Shown here in pieces: positions 52,861-63,977 of a stretch of 64,000 nucleotides of DNA. How positions within the stretch are numbered: position 1 is the stretch's first letter; the number at the start of each line of letters is the position of its first letter. The notes beneath the pieces are model-generated. The model saw nothing but the letters and a program-made list of their open reading frames with translations, was not told where the DNA came from and made no database searches. Source of the stretch: Yamagishiella unicocca (Eukaryota > Chlorophyta > Chlorophyceae > Chlamydomonadales > Volvocaceae); assembly GCA_003116995.1 (NCBI GenBank), contig BDSL01000187.1, positions 1 to 64,000 of the forward strand. The letters run 5' to 3'. Made by a program: the position numbers and the translations under genes.

Positions 52861-53475
52861 TGTAAGCGCTCCGAAAAGCGGCCATCAACGGCCTCCACGA
52901 GCTACTGCCGGGAGCGCCGGTGTTCGTGTTGATTCGCTGTAGGCGAGGACCTGGCATCGCGGTGGGGGACCCTATCAGCAGATTGTACGTTACCGTGGTG
53001 GCCGCGCGGCGTATGACTAACAGTGTTTGTAAGGCCAGCGGGATTCGAGCTGCTAGTCAGGCAGGCTGCCGGCATCGGCTCGCCACGGAGCATCACCTGT
53101 TCACCCTGAAGCATCTTATTTCCAAGCAAACGGTGCCCAAGATGTACATGAGCTGTTCATAGCCGGAGACGCAGTGTCCACCTACGGCCTGCGCCTCGCT
53201 CAGTGTTTGTGGTTTGTATTGAAGGTGTGCGTGGACACCACAGGGAACAACCGCGCCGTATGTCCTCCTTACTTAATTGTGGGGGGAACTGTTACGCCTG
53301 GTGTGTCTGCGACAGCTGAAGACTGCTGCGGGGGACACAAGGTGCTGCCGTGGGGATTGGGTGTCGGTTTATGGCTGCGACCCTCAAGAGGTCGGGGACA
53401 GTTGTTCTGGTTGCATCGTGGCGGTGCTCCACTGGTTGCGGGTCTGCTAGGAGTGTTGGTGGTCGGTTGCTGACA
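52861..53475 (+). CDS. LLPG module with its natural continuation (Q3)
   Basis: The frame reads ALRKAAINGLHELLPGAPVF, VLIRCRRGPGIAVGDPISRL, YVTVVAARRMTNSVCKASGI and ends SKQTVPKMYMSCS. A second frame (53174-53473) holds STYGLRLAQCLWFVLKVCVD and GGHKVLPWGLGVGLWL. Both read as coding, but the family is not recognised. Q1 keeps only the ends of this stretch. Confidence 0.35.
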
Positions 53476-53694
53476 CATGTCAGGCTGATCCGTGTCACGG
53501 AACCCATGCCTCGCCACCTCCTGCTGTGCCAGCGGTTGGGGAAGCGACGTCCATGCTGACCGCGCGCGCCTAGGGTGGCGTTTGGGAGGTGGCATAAAGA
53601 CCGGTTACACGACATGGGTATAATAGCTCGCGCATTGCCTTGGGACACATAGTTGTGGGCATGCTGGCGGTTTGGAGGGGGCCCTTGCCTGGCG

Positions 53695-53740
53695 CCAACG
53701 CCACCCCCAACGCCACCCCCAACGCCACCCCGGCGTTGGG
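53695..53740. repeat. 12-bp tandem repeat and hairpin (Q3)
   Basis: CCAACGCCACCC is repeated three times. Its last copy forms a perfect 9-bp stem (CCCAACGCC at 53718-53726, GGCGTTGGG at 53732-53740). It lies in the part of Q3 that Q1 and Q2 lack. Confidence 0.7.
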
Positions 53741-54654
53741 AGGGGCGTTGGGAAGTCTGACAACGCAATTTCCCCTGGGGTGTTGGCTGCTGCTGTCTTC
53801 GCCTCTAGACTGTTGACTGGTGGTTAGTGGTTTGCCATTCATGCGGTTCTGCTGGATTCCTGTCTCTTTCGTGTCCTTCATTGTCCGGCGATGTGCCCGG
53901 TGGTCCTGCTTTTGGTGTTGAGCCTATAGGGGTTGCATACCTTTCATCAGTGTACAGGGCGCTTGCAGCCTTGAACCATACCACTATAAAAAGTGCTTCA
54001 GCCACAGTAGGTAGCAGTTGTAAGAGTCATTATCACGACCATGTATAAGACAACGTCCAGGCAGACGAGGAAATTAAGAAATTAATATAATCATTCTTCA
54101 AGGGTCTTGACTCCGATAGGTTGGGCCATGTGGTCGCTCCGACCCCCAAGCCGAGGGATGGCTGCAGTAACTGTTACAGTGGGCCCCAGACCATAAGGCA
54201 GAGCCATCGGGCGCATCGCCTGACAAACTGAAAGAGACGCACGAAAAAGATAGCAGCGGCACCTACCACCCAGATATGATGCACCGCCACCGCCACAACC
54301 GTTACAACAAAAACACAGGGACACCACCGGCCCCCGTACATGGGAGTTGGGAATCTCCTCAACCGTGAGCCGCCACTACCCCTCCTTGTACAAGCCCTCG
54401 TAAGTCCTAACGCATCCCCTGCCACAGCCGCCGGAACACGCCTTGCAGTACAGACATGACCAAGTCCTCCCAGCATCTCTCAAACGAACAGGTCATGCGC
54501 GAACCGCCACCCTTTCAGATAGTTGCATAAGCGCAGACACTCGCACTGACATACTCCAAACCGGAATAGGTGGCCACCCGTCCAGCCGCCACCCGATGGC
54601 TGAGTTCGCTCGAATTGTCATCCTGTTTCGTCTTACTTCCGAGACTTGTCTGCT

Positions 54655-55525
54655 GATTGCTTGGCTGGCTGAGAGGCTGGTTGACTGGCTGGCTGGCTGA
54701 TTGACTGGATGTCTGGATGTCTGGATGTCTGGCTGGCTGGCTGGCTGGCTCCCACGGGTCACTACTGGCATGGCATCAAGCCGTTGCCACCTTTCCTCAC
54801 ATTGGTAACTTATTCAGTACACTCACCGTGTAAATGAGCGCCGCCGCGCTTTCATAAGATGATTGTTTTATACATCATCGCACTGAGCGCTGCCACTAAT
54901 CGCCCCCGTGGATCACTGGCGTAATAGGCAAAAACTATTAGCCTTTGTACCTTTGCTGGGAAGCCCCGCTTAGAACGCAGAAGTAAAGAGAGCTGCCGAC
55001 AATACGCTCTTCGATTGTGTTCCCGTGGATCGCTGTCGTTGGCATCAAGCCATGGCCTCCCTTCCTCCCATTGGTAGTTTGGATCGTAATAGAGCGCCGC
55101 CATTACGTACGCTCTTCGATTGTGCTCCCGTGGGTCGCTGTCGTTGGCATCAAGCTGCGAGCGACTTCCTTCCTCCCAGTGGTAACTTGGATCGTAATAC
55201 AGCGACTCCCTTCCTCCCATTGGTAACTTGGATCGTAATATTAAAGAGACGCCGCCATTACGTACGCTCTTCGATTGTGTTCCCGTGGGTCGCTGTCGTT
55301 GGCATCAAGCTGCGAGCGACTTCCGTGCTTCCTCCCATTGGTAATTTGGATCGTAATAATATCAAAGAGCTAGATCTGCCATCACGTACGCTCTTCGCTT
55401 GTGCTCCCGTGGGTCACTGTCGTTGGCATCAAGCCATGGCCTCCCATCCTCCCATTGGTAGTTTGGATCGTAGTTTGGATCGTATTAGAGAGCGCTGCCA
55501 AAACGCTCTTCAATTGCGTTCCCAC
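54655..55525. repeat. CTGG repeat and minisatellite (Q3)
   Basis: Same repeats as in Q1. The last unit has an extra GTAGTTTGGATC duplication near 55465. Confidence 0.8.
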
Positions 55526-56217
55526 AGATCATGCCTAGATGATTAGCAAAACTGTCGGTTGACGGTTGGGCCCGAGTTACCCACGCCATCCCACGCTGCT
55601 TGCCGCCTGGGATGCACTGCGGCCCCACTGCCGTGGTGCAATTCATGACCATGCACTGGGCGGAATCGTAGCCATTATTAGTCGGACCAACATTGCAACG
55701 ACAAACATTACGTAGGTATGAGCACCAACCATAGGCAACATAGAGAATTTCCTGGCTACTTGGCAAATTGGGCTGCATACCTGGCAGGCGTGTACCATCG
55801 CAGAAAGCCACAGGTCTGGAGAGAGGTATCAATTTGCCCGCCGGCGCTCCAGCAGTCCATGTAGCAGTATGGGACCGGCGGCACTCGTCCCATACATACC
55901 GCAAATTTTCCTGCGGTGCCGGCGGACCACTCGGTCCTTCCCACATCACTAGTGTAATCCGCGGCTTTTAGTGAAGAGGCCCGGGTAATGGTCAAGCAGT
56001 TGCTCCCCACGTGGCCGGGGTAGAAGAGTGCAACTCGACAGTCGGACCTCGCGCTCCGCTGCACCGTGACTGGGCCCATGGTAGGCTGGCAACACAGCGA
56101 CCTGCAGGAGCAAAGAATCGCAAAGTGAAACGCTTGCATGGCGCACAGACAGCCTGAAATCCTAGGCATGTGAGTGAAGCTTACCTGACCAAAGTCAATG
56201 ACCATTACATTTCTCAA
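55485..56217 (-). pseudogene. Cysteine-rich minus-strand frame (Q3)
   Basis: Same two-frame state as Q2: the four-base deletion is shared, and the Q1 stop is absent. Confidence 0.4.
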
Positions 56218-57919
56218 GAGCGCGTGCGGAGGATGATCAGTGGCTGCAGTCCAAGCAGCGCCTCAGCCGCGGTGCCGCTGCATCGCCGCGCGATAATCCA
56301 CGTATGGCGTCCTACGGAAGGCAGGTGGCAGCGGCGGCAAGGGGGCGAAAACATGACTTGGCACTCGTAGTACGCAAAGTGCATATAAGTCGGTTATTGT
56401 CATGATTGTAGGTTGTGACCGCGGAAATGGCACCGGCCCGTTTCCTCAGCAGCATCCTGAGTAATGGGATTAAGCTGCGAGTCCAGAGAACGGGAGCTGT
56501 AATGTCTGGGCCCCTCCCAAGGCACGAAGCATGGCTGGATGGCTTACTGAGAAACCTCAAAGAAGGCCCCCAATAGTCCTGCATTGCACCCTTACGCAGA
56601 TATCGGATCCTGCGATGGTTGCGCTGTTGATTGCGGCAAACGCGTGCAGAACACGCCGTCAGTGGACATTCGCCATCAGGCCACGTCGGATACAGCTGCA
56701 ACTATGCGGATTGCAGTTGTATGTATATGCGATTTAGCAGCAGCCACAAAGTTCTTGCAGCATTGTGCTGAAATGCATACCCCAATCCTGAGGTACCAGT
56801 GGCTGTCCTCCGAACGAATTTAGCCAGGACAGAGCTTACATCCAGCGCTCTGAAGCAAGATAACGTGGATGACGCAGTTGGAAGAAAATCCTGGCATTAT
56901 TGGATGTATAATAGGGCAGATGGACGTCTAAAGGCGGACATGCACCGTTTCGCCTCCGTAAGGGTCGACTCCAGTTTGGTTGCTGGCTATCGTTACTATT
57001 AATACAAATAAAGCATGTGATTTACAATCCAGCAAGGACGCGGCAGAATGCAGCAGCTAAGAGGGAGCTGGAGGTGGGCAGTCCGGCCGCTGTACGATAA
57101 CTGACACTACTGCTTGCACTGCACTGGAAGGTCACTCGCCTGGACCTGGTCGTGTTGAGCGCACCAGGATTGTATGCAAAGCTTCTGAACACTATGAATT
57201 TGTGGCCGAACAACGAGAGAAGCCATAGCCAGGTGGAGGCTTTCCGCGCGACTAATTGCCACGAATTGAAGTATTGACAGCCAATTTGCTGCATAGCAAC
57301 AAATTATCAATTCCGCAGCACAAAGTGCATGATGAGACGAGTGCCAGGTAGTGCATCCTGTACCGGTACCGCAAGCAAAGGGTTCGGCTGCGCTCGTGCG
57401 CTTGCATGTGCTGAACTTTAACTAAACATAAAAGTTCAAATGTTCGTTTGATTCACACCTGTTTATTCGTCGGTTAGAGCCCTTTGAGATGTACCGTGCC
57501 TGACAGCCTGCTGTTTAAATTTTGCGCGACAGATACATACATTTATGTGGGGCCGGGTGCCCTCTCAGCCCCTTATTAACGGGTATCATCAGGATTGAGC
57601 AGCTTGATCTGGGTGAAGGCTTGTCGGTAGAGCGGCAAAGTCAGTTTCCAATCGGTCCCTTCGGCACAGGCACTGCGACAGCGGTAGCACTAGTGTTTCA
57701 TCTTCATCACACTTATATATTCTGGTCCCGCAGCAGGATCAGCCAACAGCGTGCGCCACCCGCCTCCCCGCCTGCTGAGCAGTCGGCGCTGCTCCTGCGC
57801 CAGCGCCCCACGGTGGCGAAAGGGCGGGACGCTGGTGTGGTCTGCCTGGACCCGTGGGTCACCCGGGGGACAGCCCTGGCCGGCCAGCCGCGGGTTGAAG
57901 GTGACGTTGGCCTGGTCTG

Positions 57920-58216
57920 ATGGGCTCGGAGGGCCCGCGGGGGCCCGGGGATCTTGTCAGCGAGGGGTTATTGGGACACGGAGGGCCGGCAGGGGTGCAA
58001 GGCGAGGGGCCGTGGGAGACCGGCAGTGAGACCGCGCGTTCCCGCGGGCTTCATATGGTTGTTGGCCGCGGGGCGACGGGCCACGCTTGTTCCGAGTGCG
58101 TTGTGCGCTTGTGTCGGGGTAAGGAGGTCACTGGGCCCCTAATATCCATGCCAATGGCACTTTACAATGCTCTCGTTGTCCCTGTGCTCTCTTGGGGTAC
58201 AGACGTGGGCCCCTGA
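57920..58216 (+). pseudogene. LINE ORF2 fragment, post-palm region (Q3)
   Basis: Ends MALYNALVVPVLSWGTDVGP, as in Q1. Confidence 0.5.
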
Positions 58217-58341
58217 CTCCATTGGTGTTAACTTCGAGAGCGCTGTGGCCAATCCTATGGTTCCGGAGCAACGTGCGTACATGCGGTCAGAGTTGTCGCA
58301 AAGGTCGCTCCAGCCCCATTGGGCTTTCGTTGCGGACCTAG

Positions 58342-58419
58342 AATGGCTGTCAAGGGTCGTACGGATTGCTGGGCAGGCAAGGTCCTCCCCAGCAATCCGT
58401 ACGACCCTTGCCAGCCATT
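58342..58419. repeat. Long hairpin with 32-nt arms (Q3)
   Basis: Arms 58342-58373 and 58388-58419, with the same single mismatch as Q1. Confidence 0.85.
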
Positions 58420-58679
58420 TCTGCATGTTTGGGTGCGAGGCCGCCTGAGGGCTGCACGGCGACGACTTAGTCGCGCACGATGCTACCATGAAGTGAACGG
58501 TCGGTAGCATTTCGGAAGGATTTACTGCGCGGTTTGACGCATGGTGGGTGGTTCGCGACACGTTAGGTGACCCACGGGCCTGTCCAACCGGCTCTATCGG
58601 TGCTTAGGCCTGTCGCTACCTCAACTGGATGGGAAGGCCCCCGGTCGTCGGCAAGCGACTTGGGCGAATCATACCCGCA

Positions 58680-58980
58680 TACCCAAGCTGTACTGCCCCG
58701 GGGCCTGCATGAGGTGCTGATACTGTTTCGAGTGGGCTGTGGGGAGTTGCAGGTTAACCGGCCTAACAGCCGTGCTGAGCGTATCTGCCGATTTTGCGCA
58801 TACCGCGCTGTGGAGGATGAAATGAACATTTTTTAAGAAGTTGCCTATGGGAGCTTGCGCGCGAAGTTCGAGGACGCGACAATATTCCAGGGCCGCGACA
58901 ATGTGCGAAGCGCCTCCGGCCCGCCAACGTGTCTTAAGAAAACTTATAACCGTCCGTGGTCCCCCCTGGCTTTTACCGAT
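58680..58980 (+). pseudogene. LINE ORF2 C-terminal Cys motif (Q3 only)
   Basis: The frame reads LILFRVGCGELQVNRPNSRA, then ERICRFCAYRAVEDEMNIFF, matching the C-terminal CxxC..VEDE.H..F motif of non-LTR reverse transcriptases. After a stop it continues with AYGSLRAKFEDATIFQG and NVRSASGPPTCLKKTYN, like the family's Y..LR..F and PP..L tail. It lies about 165 codons after the VVPVLSWG motif at 58167-58216, the usual spacing, so both belong to one decayed ORF2. Confidence 0.55.
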
Positions 58981-59013
58981 GTCTCCGCGCTTATGCTCTA
59001 ATTTGTAACCGAG

Positions 59014-59305
59014 AAGCTGAAGGCGGCCATCCACGACCTCTAGGAGCTGCTGCCGGGAGAGCCTGTGGTCGCGTTGGTTCGCTGTAGCAGAGGACCTGGC
59101 ATCGCGCTGCGGGATGTGGCGGTAGCAGCGACGGCTTCCATGTGGCGCCTGTGATCGCAGCCGAAGGGTGGCGCGGTGCAATGTACTCGGGCCAGCCAAA
59201 GGATGTCACTGAAAACAGCACCTTTCCCATTCTGGCAGTGCTGTCCAAGGTCGGTGGTCTCCTCACGATGTACGACACGTGCCCGAGGACGGGTGCGAAG
59301 AAGTG
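59014..59305 (+). CDS. LLPG and FPILAVLSKVGG modules (Q3)
   Basis: The frame KLKAAIHDL is interrupted by TAG, then ELLPGEPVVALVRCSRGPGI. Further on is ENSTFPILAVLSKVGGLLTM. Counterparts of 22366-22661. Confidence 0.3.
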
Positions 59306-60963
59306 ACACATTGCGTCGTTATTCGTTAATCTTTACATGTGTCAGGATCCAACCGGGCAAAAGCCCCAAAAGGGCTCCTCAGCCGCGAACCCTCGCAACT
59401 GCACGGAAGGTTGATATATTGTACGACTACATCCGGAGCATACCTGGCGAACGAACATAGCAAGGCGACCACCCGGCCCACCCGCGACTAACTCAGGTTG
59501 GCGCGCTCCCTGGAGCAGACCTACACGCAGAACCGCCATCAGAATGCCGTAACTACACAGTAACAGCGACTGTTTCGGTATGGGAAGCAGGCCCCACCAA
59601 AATAAACGCTGCTGCTGTGTAGTTGGGTCTAATGCCGGTTACGCGTGCAGCCGCTAACAAACGAGCACACAGTCTAACAAACGTGCATCACTGCAACGTA
59701 ATGGATCCTCGACATACGACCACGGACGGAACCACTGGGATCGCAGGTTTACGCATATGAAATTGTCGCCAGTACGACAGACGGACACCGCCAGCCAAGC
59801 AATGTTATGACGCACACCGTTGTGCGCAACATCACACACCAGTATTGCTACATACGAATTCGCATGACATGGCTCAGTCCCTAAGTGTGTAACCACGCAG
59901 GGCAGTCCTACGTACACCTGATGAGCGTCAGTACTATTAACAGTAAACCTAGCGCGCTGAAGGCTAACGGTAACTAAAGGTAGTAACGAGTGCAAACGCT
60001 TTGTAAAGCCCTGCGTTTCTACCAACCAGCTAGCACGAACCGCATGCGCCACTTGCTCAATCTATGTATGCACCTATTCGCCTGACCGACGTATCCACGC
60101 AAGCATATACACTCAACAGATCCATCGGTGTGCGAGGCCGCAACCGGCACGTGGGACAGCATCGATCCGAGTTCGTGTCCCAGCCGCCTACCGGTATCCA
60201 CCTACGAAACCAGGGCCGAGCCTAATAAAAGCCAAAATGCCGTGCCGCCAGCAGGCCATAGAAAACCGCTAACCGCTAACAGCCGAAGTGGCCTAGGAGG
60301 TCAGCAGGATTCAGCCGGCCCTAAGTAACCGCTAACAGCTAACAGCCGAAACTACACAGTAAAACTATGTGCCAATACAAACACTTCGAATGCGGCTTAC
60401 CGTGCCAACGCGTGTATCGTACACTATTAGTGAGGCATGCGCGCCAACAGATGACGGCCACAACCGTCGTACTTGCGGCATCATGGTCGTACCGCACGTG
60501 CGGCGGGCCGGGCCGCCTTGTCACGCTTGGCCGCCAATGAGGCCGTGGGCCGCATGAAGCTTGGCACCACAGCTTCACCACTGCTGTTGCTGCCGTCCTT
60601 CTGCCGCCGCTGCAGCGGAGCGCGCGCAGTGCTGGGGTTTTGAGGAAGACCCGTGGATGCGAGGAAAAACCATTTAGGACAGACGCTTAAAGATGCAAGT
60701 GTGCGTGGGGGGGTTAAAGGATAGTCCGTGTGTGTGAAACCGTGCAACGGCGGGGTCGGAGGGGTAATGGTGGGGATTGCGGGGAGGAGCGGGACGCGCC
60801 GCTCGCGCGAGGCAGGGAGGTCTGATGTCTGGTGAGTGAAGGGTGGTGAACTATAAGGCCCTCGGAGGCAGGGCGGCGAGGACCGGCGGTGTCGGACGCA
60901 CACCCTACGCTTTGGACACAACGAAGCGCGCAAATGGACTGTTGACGAACAAAGCACAGCCTC
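59306..60963. other. Q3 tail and array border
   Basis: No gene seen. Q-derived sequence ends at 60638. The following 325 bases are single-copy in this window and include a G-run at 60707. Confidence 0.45.
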
Positions 60964-61014
60964 CTAAACACCAGCACGACAGTTAACCTTGTTAACCGAA
61001 CACGTGCCGTACCT

Positions 61015-62342
61015 CTTCACGTCGTACACGGCGCCTCCTGGCGGGCCGCCTCGGCCCATGCTTGCGTAGGGCCCTGAGAGGCTGGGGACGGTCCGTGTGG
61101 TGGGGTGGTGGGGAGAGAAGACCCGGTTACGACGTGGGAGACGGAGTGGGGGTGGGGATAGGGGGGAGGCACTGAGCTTGCAGCAGAGGGCGGCGCTAGG
61201 TGGCTTAAGCATGTGTGCGGGCGAGTCGCAGGGTGCCCAAAGCATCCCACAGGGAGGGAGGGGCAATACACACCGGCACTCACGCGCCTCCCTCCTCTCC
61301 CCTCCGCTCCCCCCCCCCGCCTCACTACACCTCTCAGCCGCACCATCGCCGCCCTCTGCTCCCAAACCCCCACCGCATGAACATATTCACACACACACAT
61401 TTACACATATCCACCTACCGCCTCCAGTCACCTCCCAGGCGCAAGCAACCCCCTGGCACAACCGCATGCCGTACGCTACATGGCCGCCAGGGCAAGTGCA
61501 CCATGTGACAAGAAAACATACATAAAAAAACCCCATCCACACACCATGTATGTGGTCGCCGTAAAGGTAAGCACAAAAGCCCGCAAACTAAAACACAAAA
61601 AGGCACGAACACAAACACAAGCACGAACACTAGCACACGCACACGAACACAACGATGTCTCACCTCGCGGCGGTGTGCTGTACATCTGCTGCTGGGTCCG
61701 CGGGCCCCCACGCCGGCGACGTGAAGAAGCCGCCGTGACAGGCGGGGCTGGCAGGCGGCGTGGACGAAGACGCCCAGCCGCTGCCGCCGCCGCCAGCGGA
61801 GCCATGGTGGCGAAGCCGCTGCTGCTGCTGGCGGCGCTGCCGAGACCTCGCCCCGAAAAGCCGCCCGCATGGGCCTGGGAGGAGTGGACGGTCGGAGTGC
61901 CGTACAGCCCGGCGTGGTGGCTGGCTCCGTAACCGCCGCCTCCACCTATGCCCGCCGCCGCGTGTGTGGGCGCCGGGCTGGCGCGGGAAGGAAGCTGCGA
62001 GAGGAAGGAGCAGCTCTCCTCGGTCTGCTGCACCTGCGCGGCCATCATGGCTGTTGCTGCCGCCATTGATGCGGATTGTTGCTGATGCTGTTGCTGCTGC
62101 TGTTGTTGTTGTTGCTGCTGTTGCTGCTGGAGGGCTGCGATGGCTGACTGGAGGTCAGCGGTGGTGAAGGCCGCCGGGCCGACGGGGGGCGTCGGGCCTG
62201 ATGTGTGAAGTCGCTGTTGGTCGTGGATGGCGGCAAGGTGGACGCGGCCTTGAACGCCGACTGACGCATCATGACGACCTTGGCGGTGATGCTCGAATGG
62301 GAAGGAGAGAAACTGGTCTGGAGGTTCCGGGTTCAGGTGCTC
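61015..62342 (-). CDS. Polyglutamine-rich protein gene, two exons visible
   Basis: Minus strand. The exon 62342-61664 (5' border not fixed) reads FTTADLQSAIAALQ, a tract of about 16 Gln with one His, SASMAAATAMMAAQVQQTEE, a Gly/Ala/Ser-rich part (AGIGGGGGYGASHHAGLYG) and RTQQQMYSTPPR, ending at GTGAGA. Exon 61074-61015 joins in phase: GPYASMGRGGPPGGAVYDVK, then a possible GTACGG donor. Such Gln/Gly-rich low-complexity proteins are often transcriptional or RNA-binding cofactors, but no folded domain is visible. An alternative frame (MMRQSAFKAASTLPPSTTNS at about 62280) overlaps the start of the tract. If the GTACGG is not used, the protein ends 17 codons on at 60964. Confidence 0.5.
62056..62130 (-). 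repeat. CAG/CAA trinucleotide tract
   Basis: Mixed CAG and CAA codons on the minus strand encode the polyglutamine run. The CAA interruptions would reduce slippage. Confidence 0.85.
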
Positions 62343-63600
62343 TCAGAGCTGCTCACGACGGCGGAGGATTCACTAGCGAAGAGGAACGTGGTCACGTGCT
62401 GGCGGCCGAGGCGCGCAGAGGCGGCAGCTCCGGCGGCGGAGTCAGAACGCAGCAGCGGTCGGGATCACGAGAGCCGCCAGCAGCTCTTGGGTAATGGCTG
62501 GAACCGTGGGACCAAGCCGCACCGCGCGCGGCGGCGAGGCGGGGCAGGGCGACGCGAGCGTTCGGACTGCTGCCCTGTGCGCGCCTGCCCGCTCAAAAGG
62601 TGGAGGCCGAAAGCCGGGCCGGCAGGGCAACATGATGATCCTAGGTACTAAGCTTACATAAGCAAAAAAAAGCAAAGAGGTATTGACACGTTTCGGAACC
62701 GCGGACCGCTGCCCATAAATGAGGGCCGCCGCTCCGCCGACGGGCGGTTTTCCTTGAGTGACACGAGACCTTGGACTCGTACAATACGTTTTTTTGTCGA
62801 TGAGGGCTCGCTGCTATGCGAAGGGATGCCTTATTTTGACGCGCAGCCCTCATCAAGGACATATGATTTACGATGTGCGTTCAGACAGGACTCAGTGATG
62901 TGTGTCCGACAACCACCCAACAAGCCTGAACGTTGGCTTGTCAACAGGGCCTTAAAGCAGCTCACCAACTTCGTCACATTGGGACGTTTCAAATGGTAGG
63001 ACTAGGCTGCGGAAACGTGACGGAAGGCCACCGCCTGGAAGTTTTTCAGAGGTTCTATCACTCTCCACAAACTACGCAGCGACCCGTGGGTCAAGGATGC
63101 GTTCACCACAGGGAAACCAGTTCTCATGCAAGATTGATGGCGCGGCTTTCGTGAACGCCAATACAATAACGTAGAGTCTGTGCGGTTGACACATGTGCAA
63201 TCAAAGCTCATTCCCAAAATCTGCGAATAGTTCAAAACGAAATTGTAATCCGGAATCACTCATGAAATCAGAAGCCAGGGCCAACCCAGTCAATATTATG
63301 TACAGCGCAAGCAGATGCCCTTCGCGGCACCCTATAAAGAATTATAGCCGCAAAAGCATTGGCCGCTGAGGCGACTGTGCACATCGCACAACGGCACGCA
63401 TTCGCATTCCCGCGTAGGAGACGCTGATCGCCAGTGCGATGAACGCGGCAGCGTTCGCCTTCAATACTCTACCACACCCTTGCCTGACCAGGAAGGCGCC
63501 CGACCATCGCGCAATTCAAAAAAGCCATTTCATGCCACTGTGTGTGCGGCCAGTGCGTTTCCTATTAGGGCTCCCGCTTTTGCAGCCGAGCAAGCCCTCC
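62343..63600. other. Right flank, no convincing gene
   Basis: Plus-strand frames at 62754-62999 (FFVDEGSLLCEGMPYFD) and 63021-63230 (AWKFFRGSITLHKLRSDPWV with a stop, then GFRERQYNNVESVRLTHVQS) are protein-like but short, stop-interrupted and without clear borders. Lower GC than the genes nearby, so perhaps an old mobile-element remnant. No RNA gene seen. Confidence 0.35.
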
Positions 63601-63611
63601 CCCCTAACCGC

Positions 63612-63977
63612 TCAGCCCAATGCTGGAGGGACGTTAACTTTTAAATGAAAATGCAGAAATGCACACACAACGGCCCGCGCTGCTGATTTGGCGCAGCCAC
63701 ACGCCGCAAAATAACTCATGGTGTGGTAGGAAACGCCTATGGAAACAGCCACTTCACATAAGTGGTACTCCTTGGCCAGCCGCTCGGCTCGCATGATTTT
63801 CTTTTTGAGGACCAGCAACCTTCGCCTTACGCCTCGCGTCACCTCGCCGCTCGCGTAACCTTCACCGCTGCCGCGACGGCCTTCACCACGGCGGCATCCC
63901 ACGCCTCGCAGCAAAGCAGGGCCTGCAGATCCGGGCTGGCCGCCGGCTGCAATCCCACACCACCCACGCCGGCCCAC
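63612..63977 (-). CDS. Possible exon at the window edge
   Basis: A minus-strand frame holds GVRRRLLVLKKKIMRAERLA and KEYHL before a GTGAAG, a basic and probably helical stretch. The N-terminal half is low-complexity Gly/Arg. The window ends before any further exon, and nothing identifies a family. Confidence 0.2.
   Translation of the reverse strand: MGRRGWCGIAAGGQPGSAGPALLRGVGCRRGEGRRGSGEGYASGEVTRGVRRRLLVLKKKIMRAERLAKEYHLCEVAVSIGVSYHTMSYFAACGCAKSAARAVVCAFLHFHLKVNVPPALG

Larger units (their letters stand above)
52846..60638 (+). repeat. Array segment Q, copy 3 (longest)
   Basis: The fullest Q copy. Extra sequence relative to Q1 and Q2: 52945-53120, 53474-53750, 58637-59010 and 59527-59730. 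It ends at 60638, where similarity to Q1 stops and single-copy flank begins. Confidence 0.85.

Noticed and set aside
53030..53060. GGGATTCGAGCTGC as a tRNA T arm
   Set aside because: No acceptor, D or anticodon stems can be built around it.
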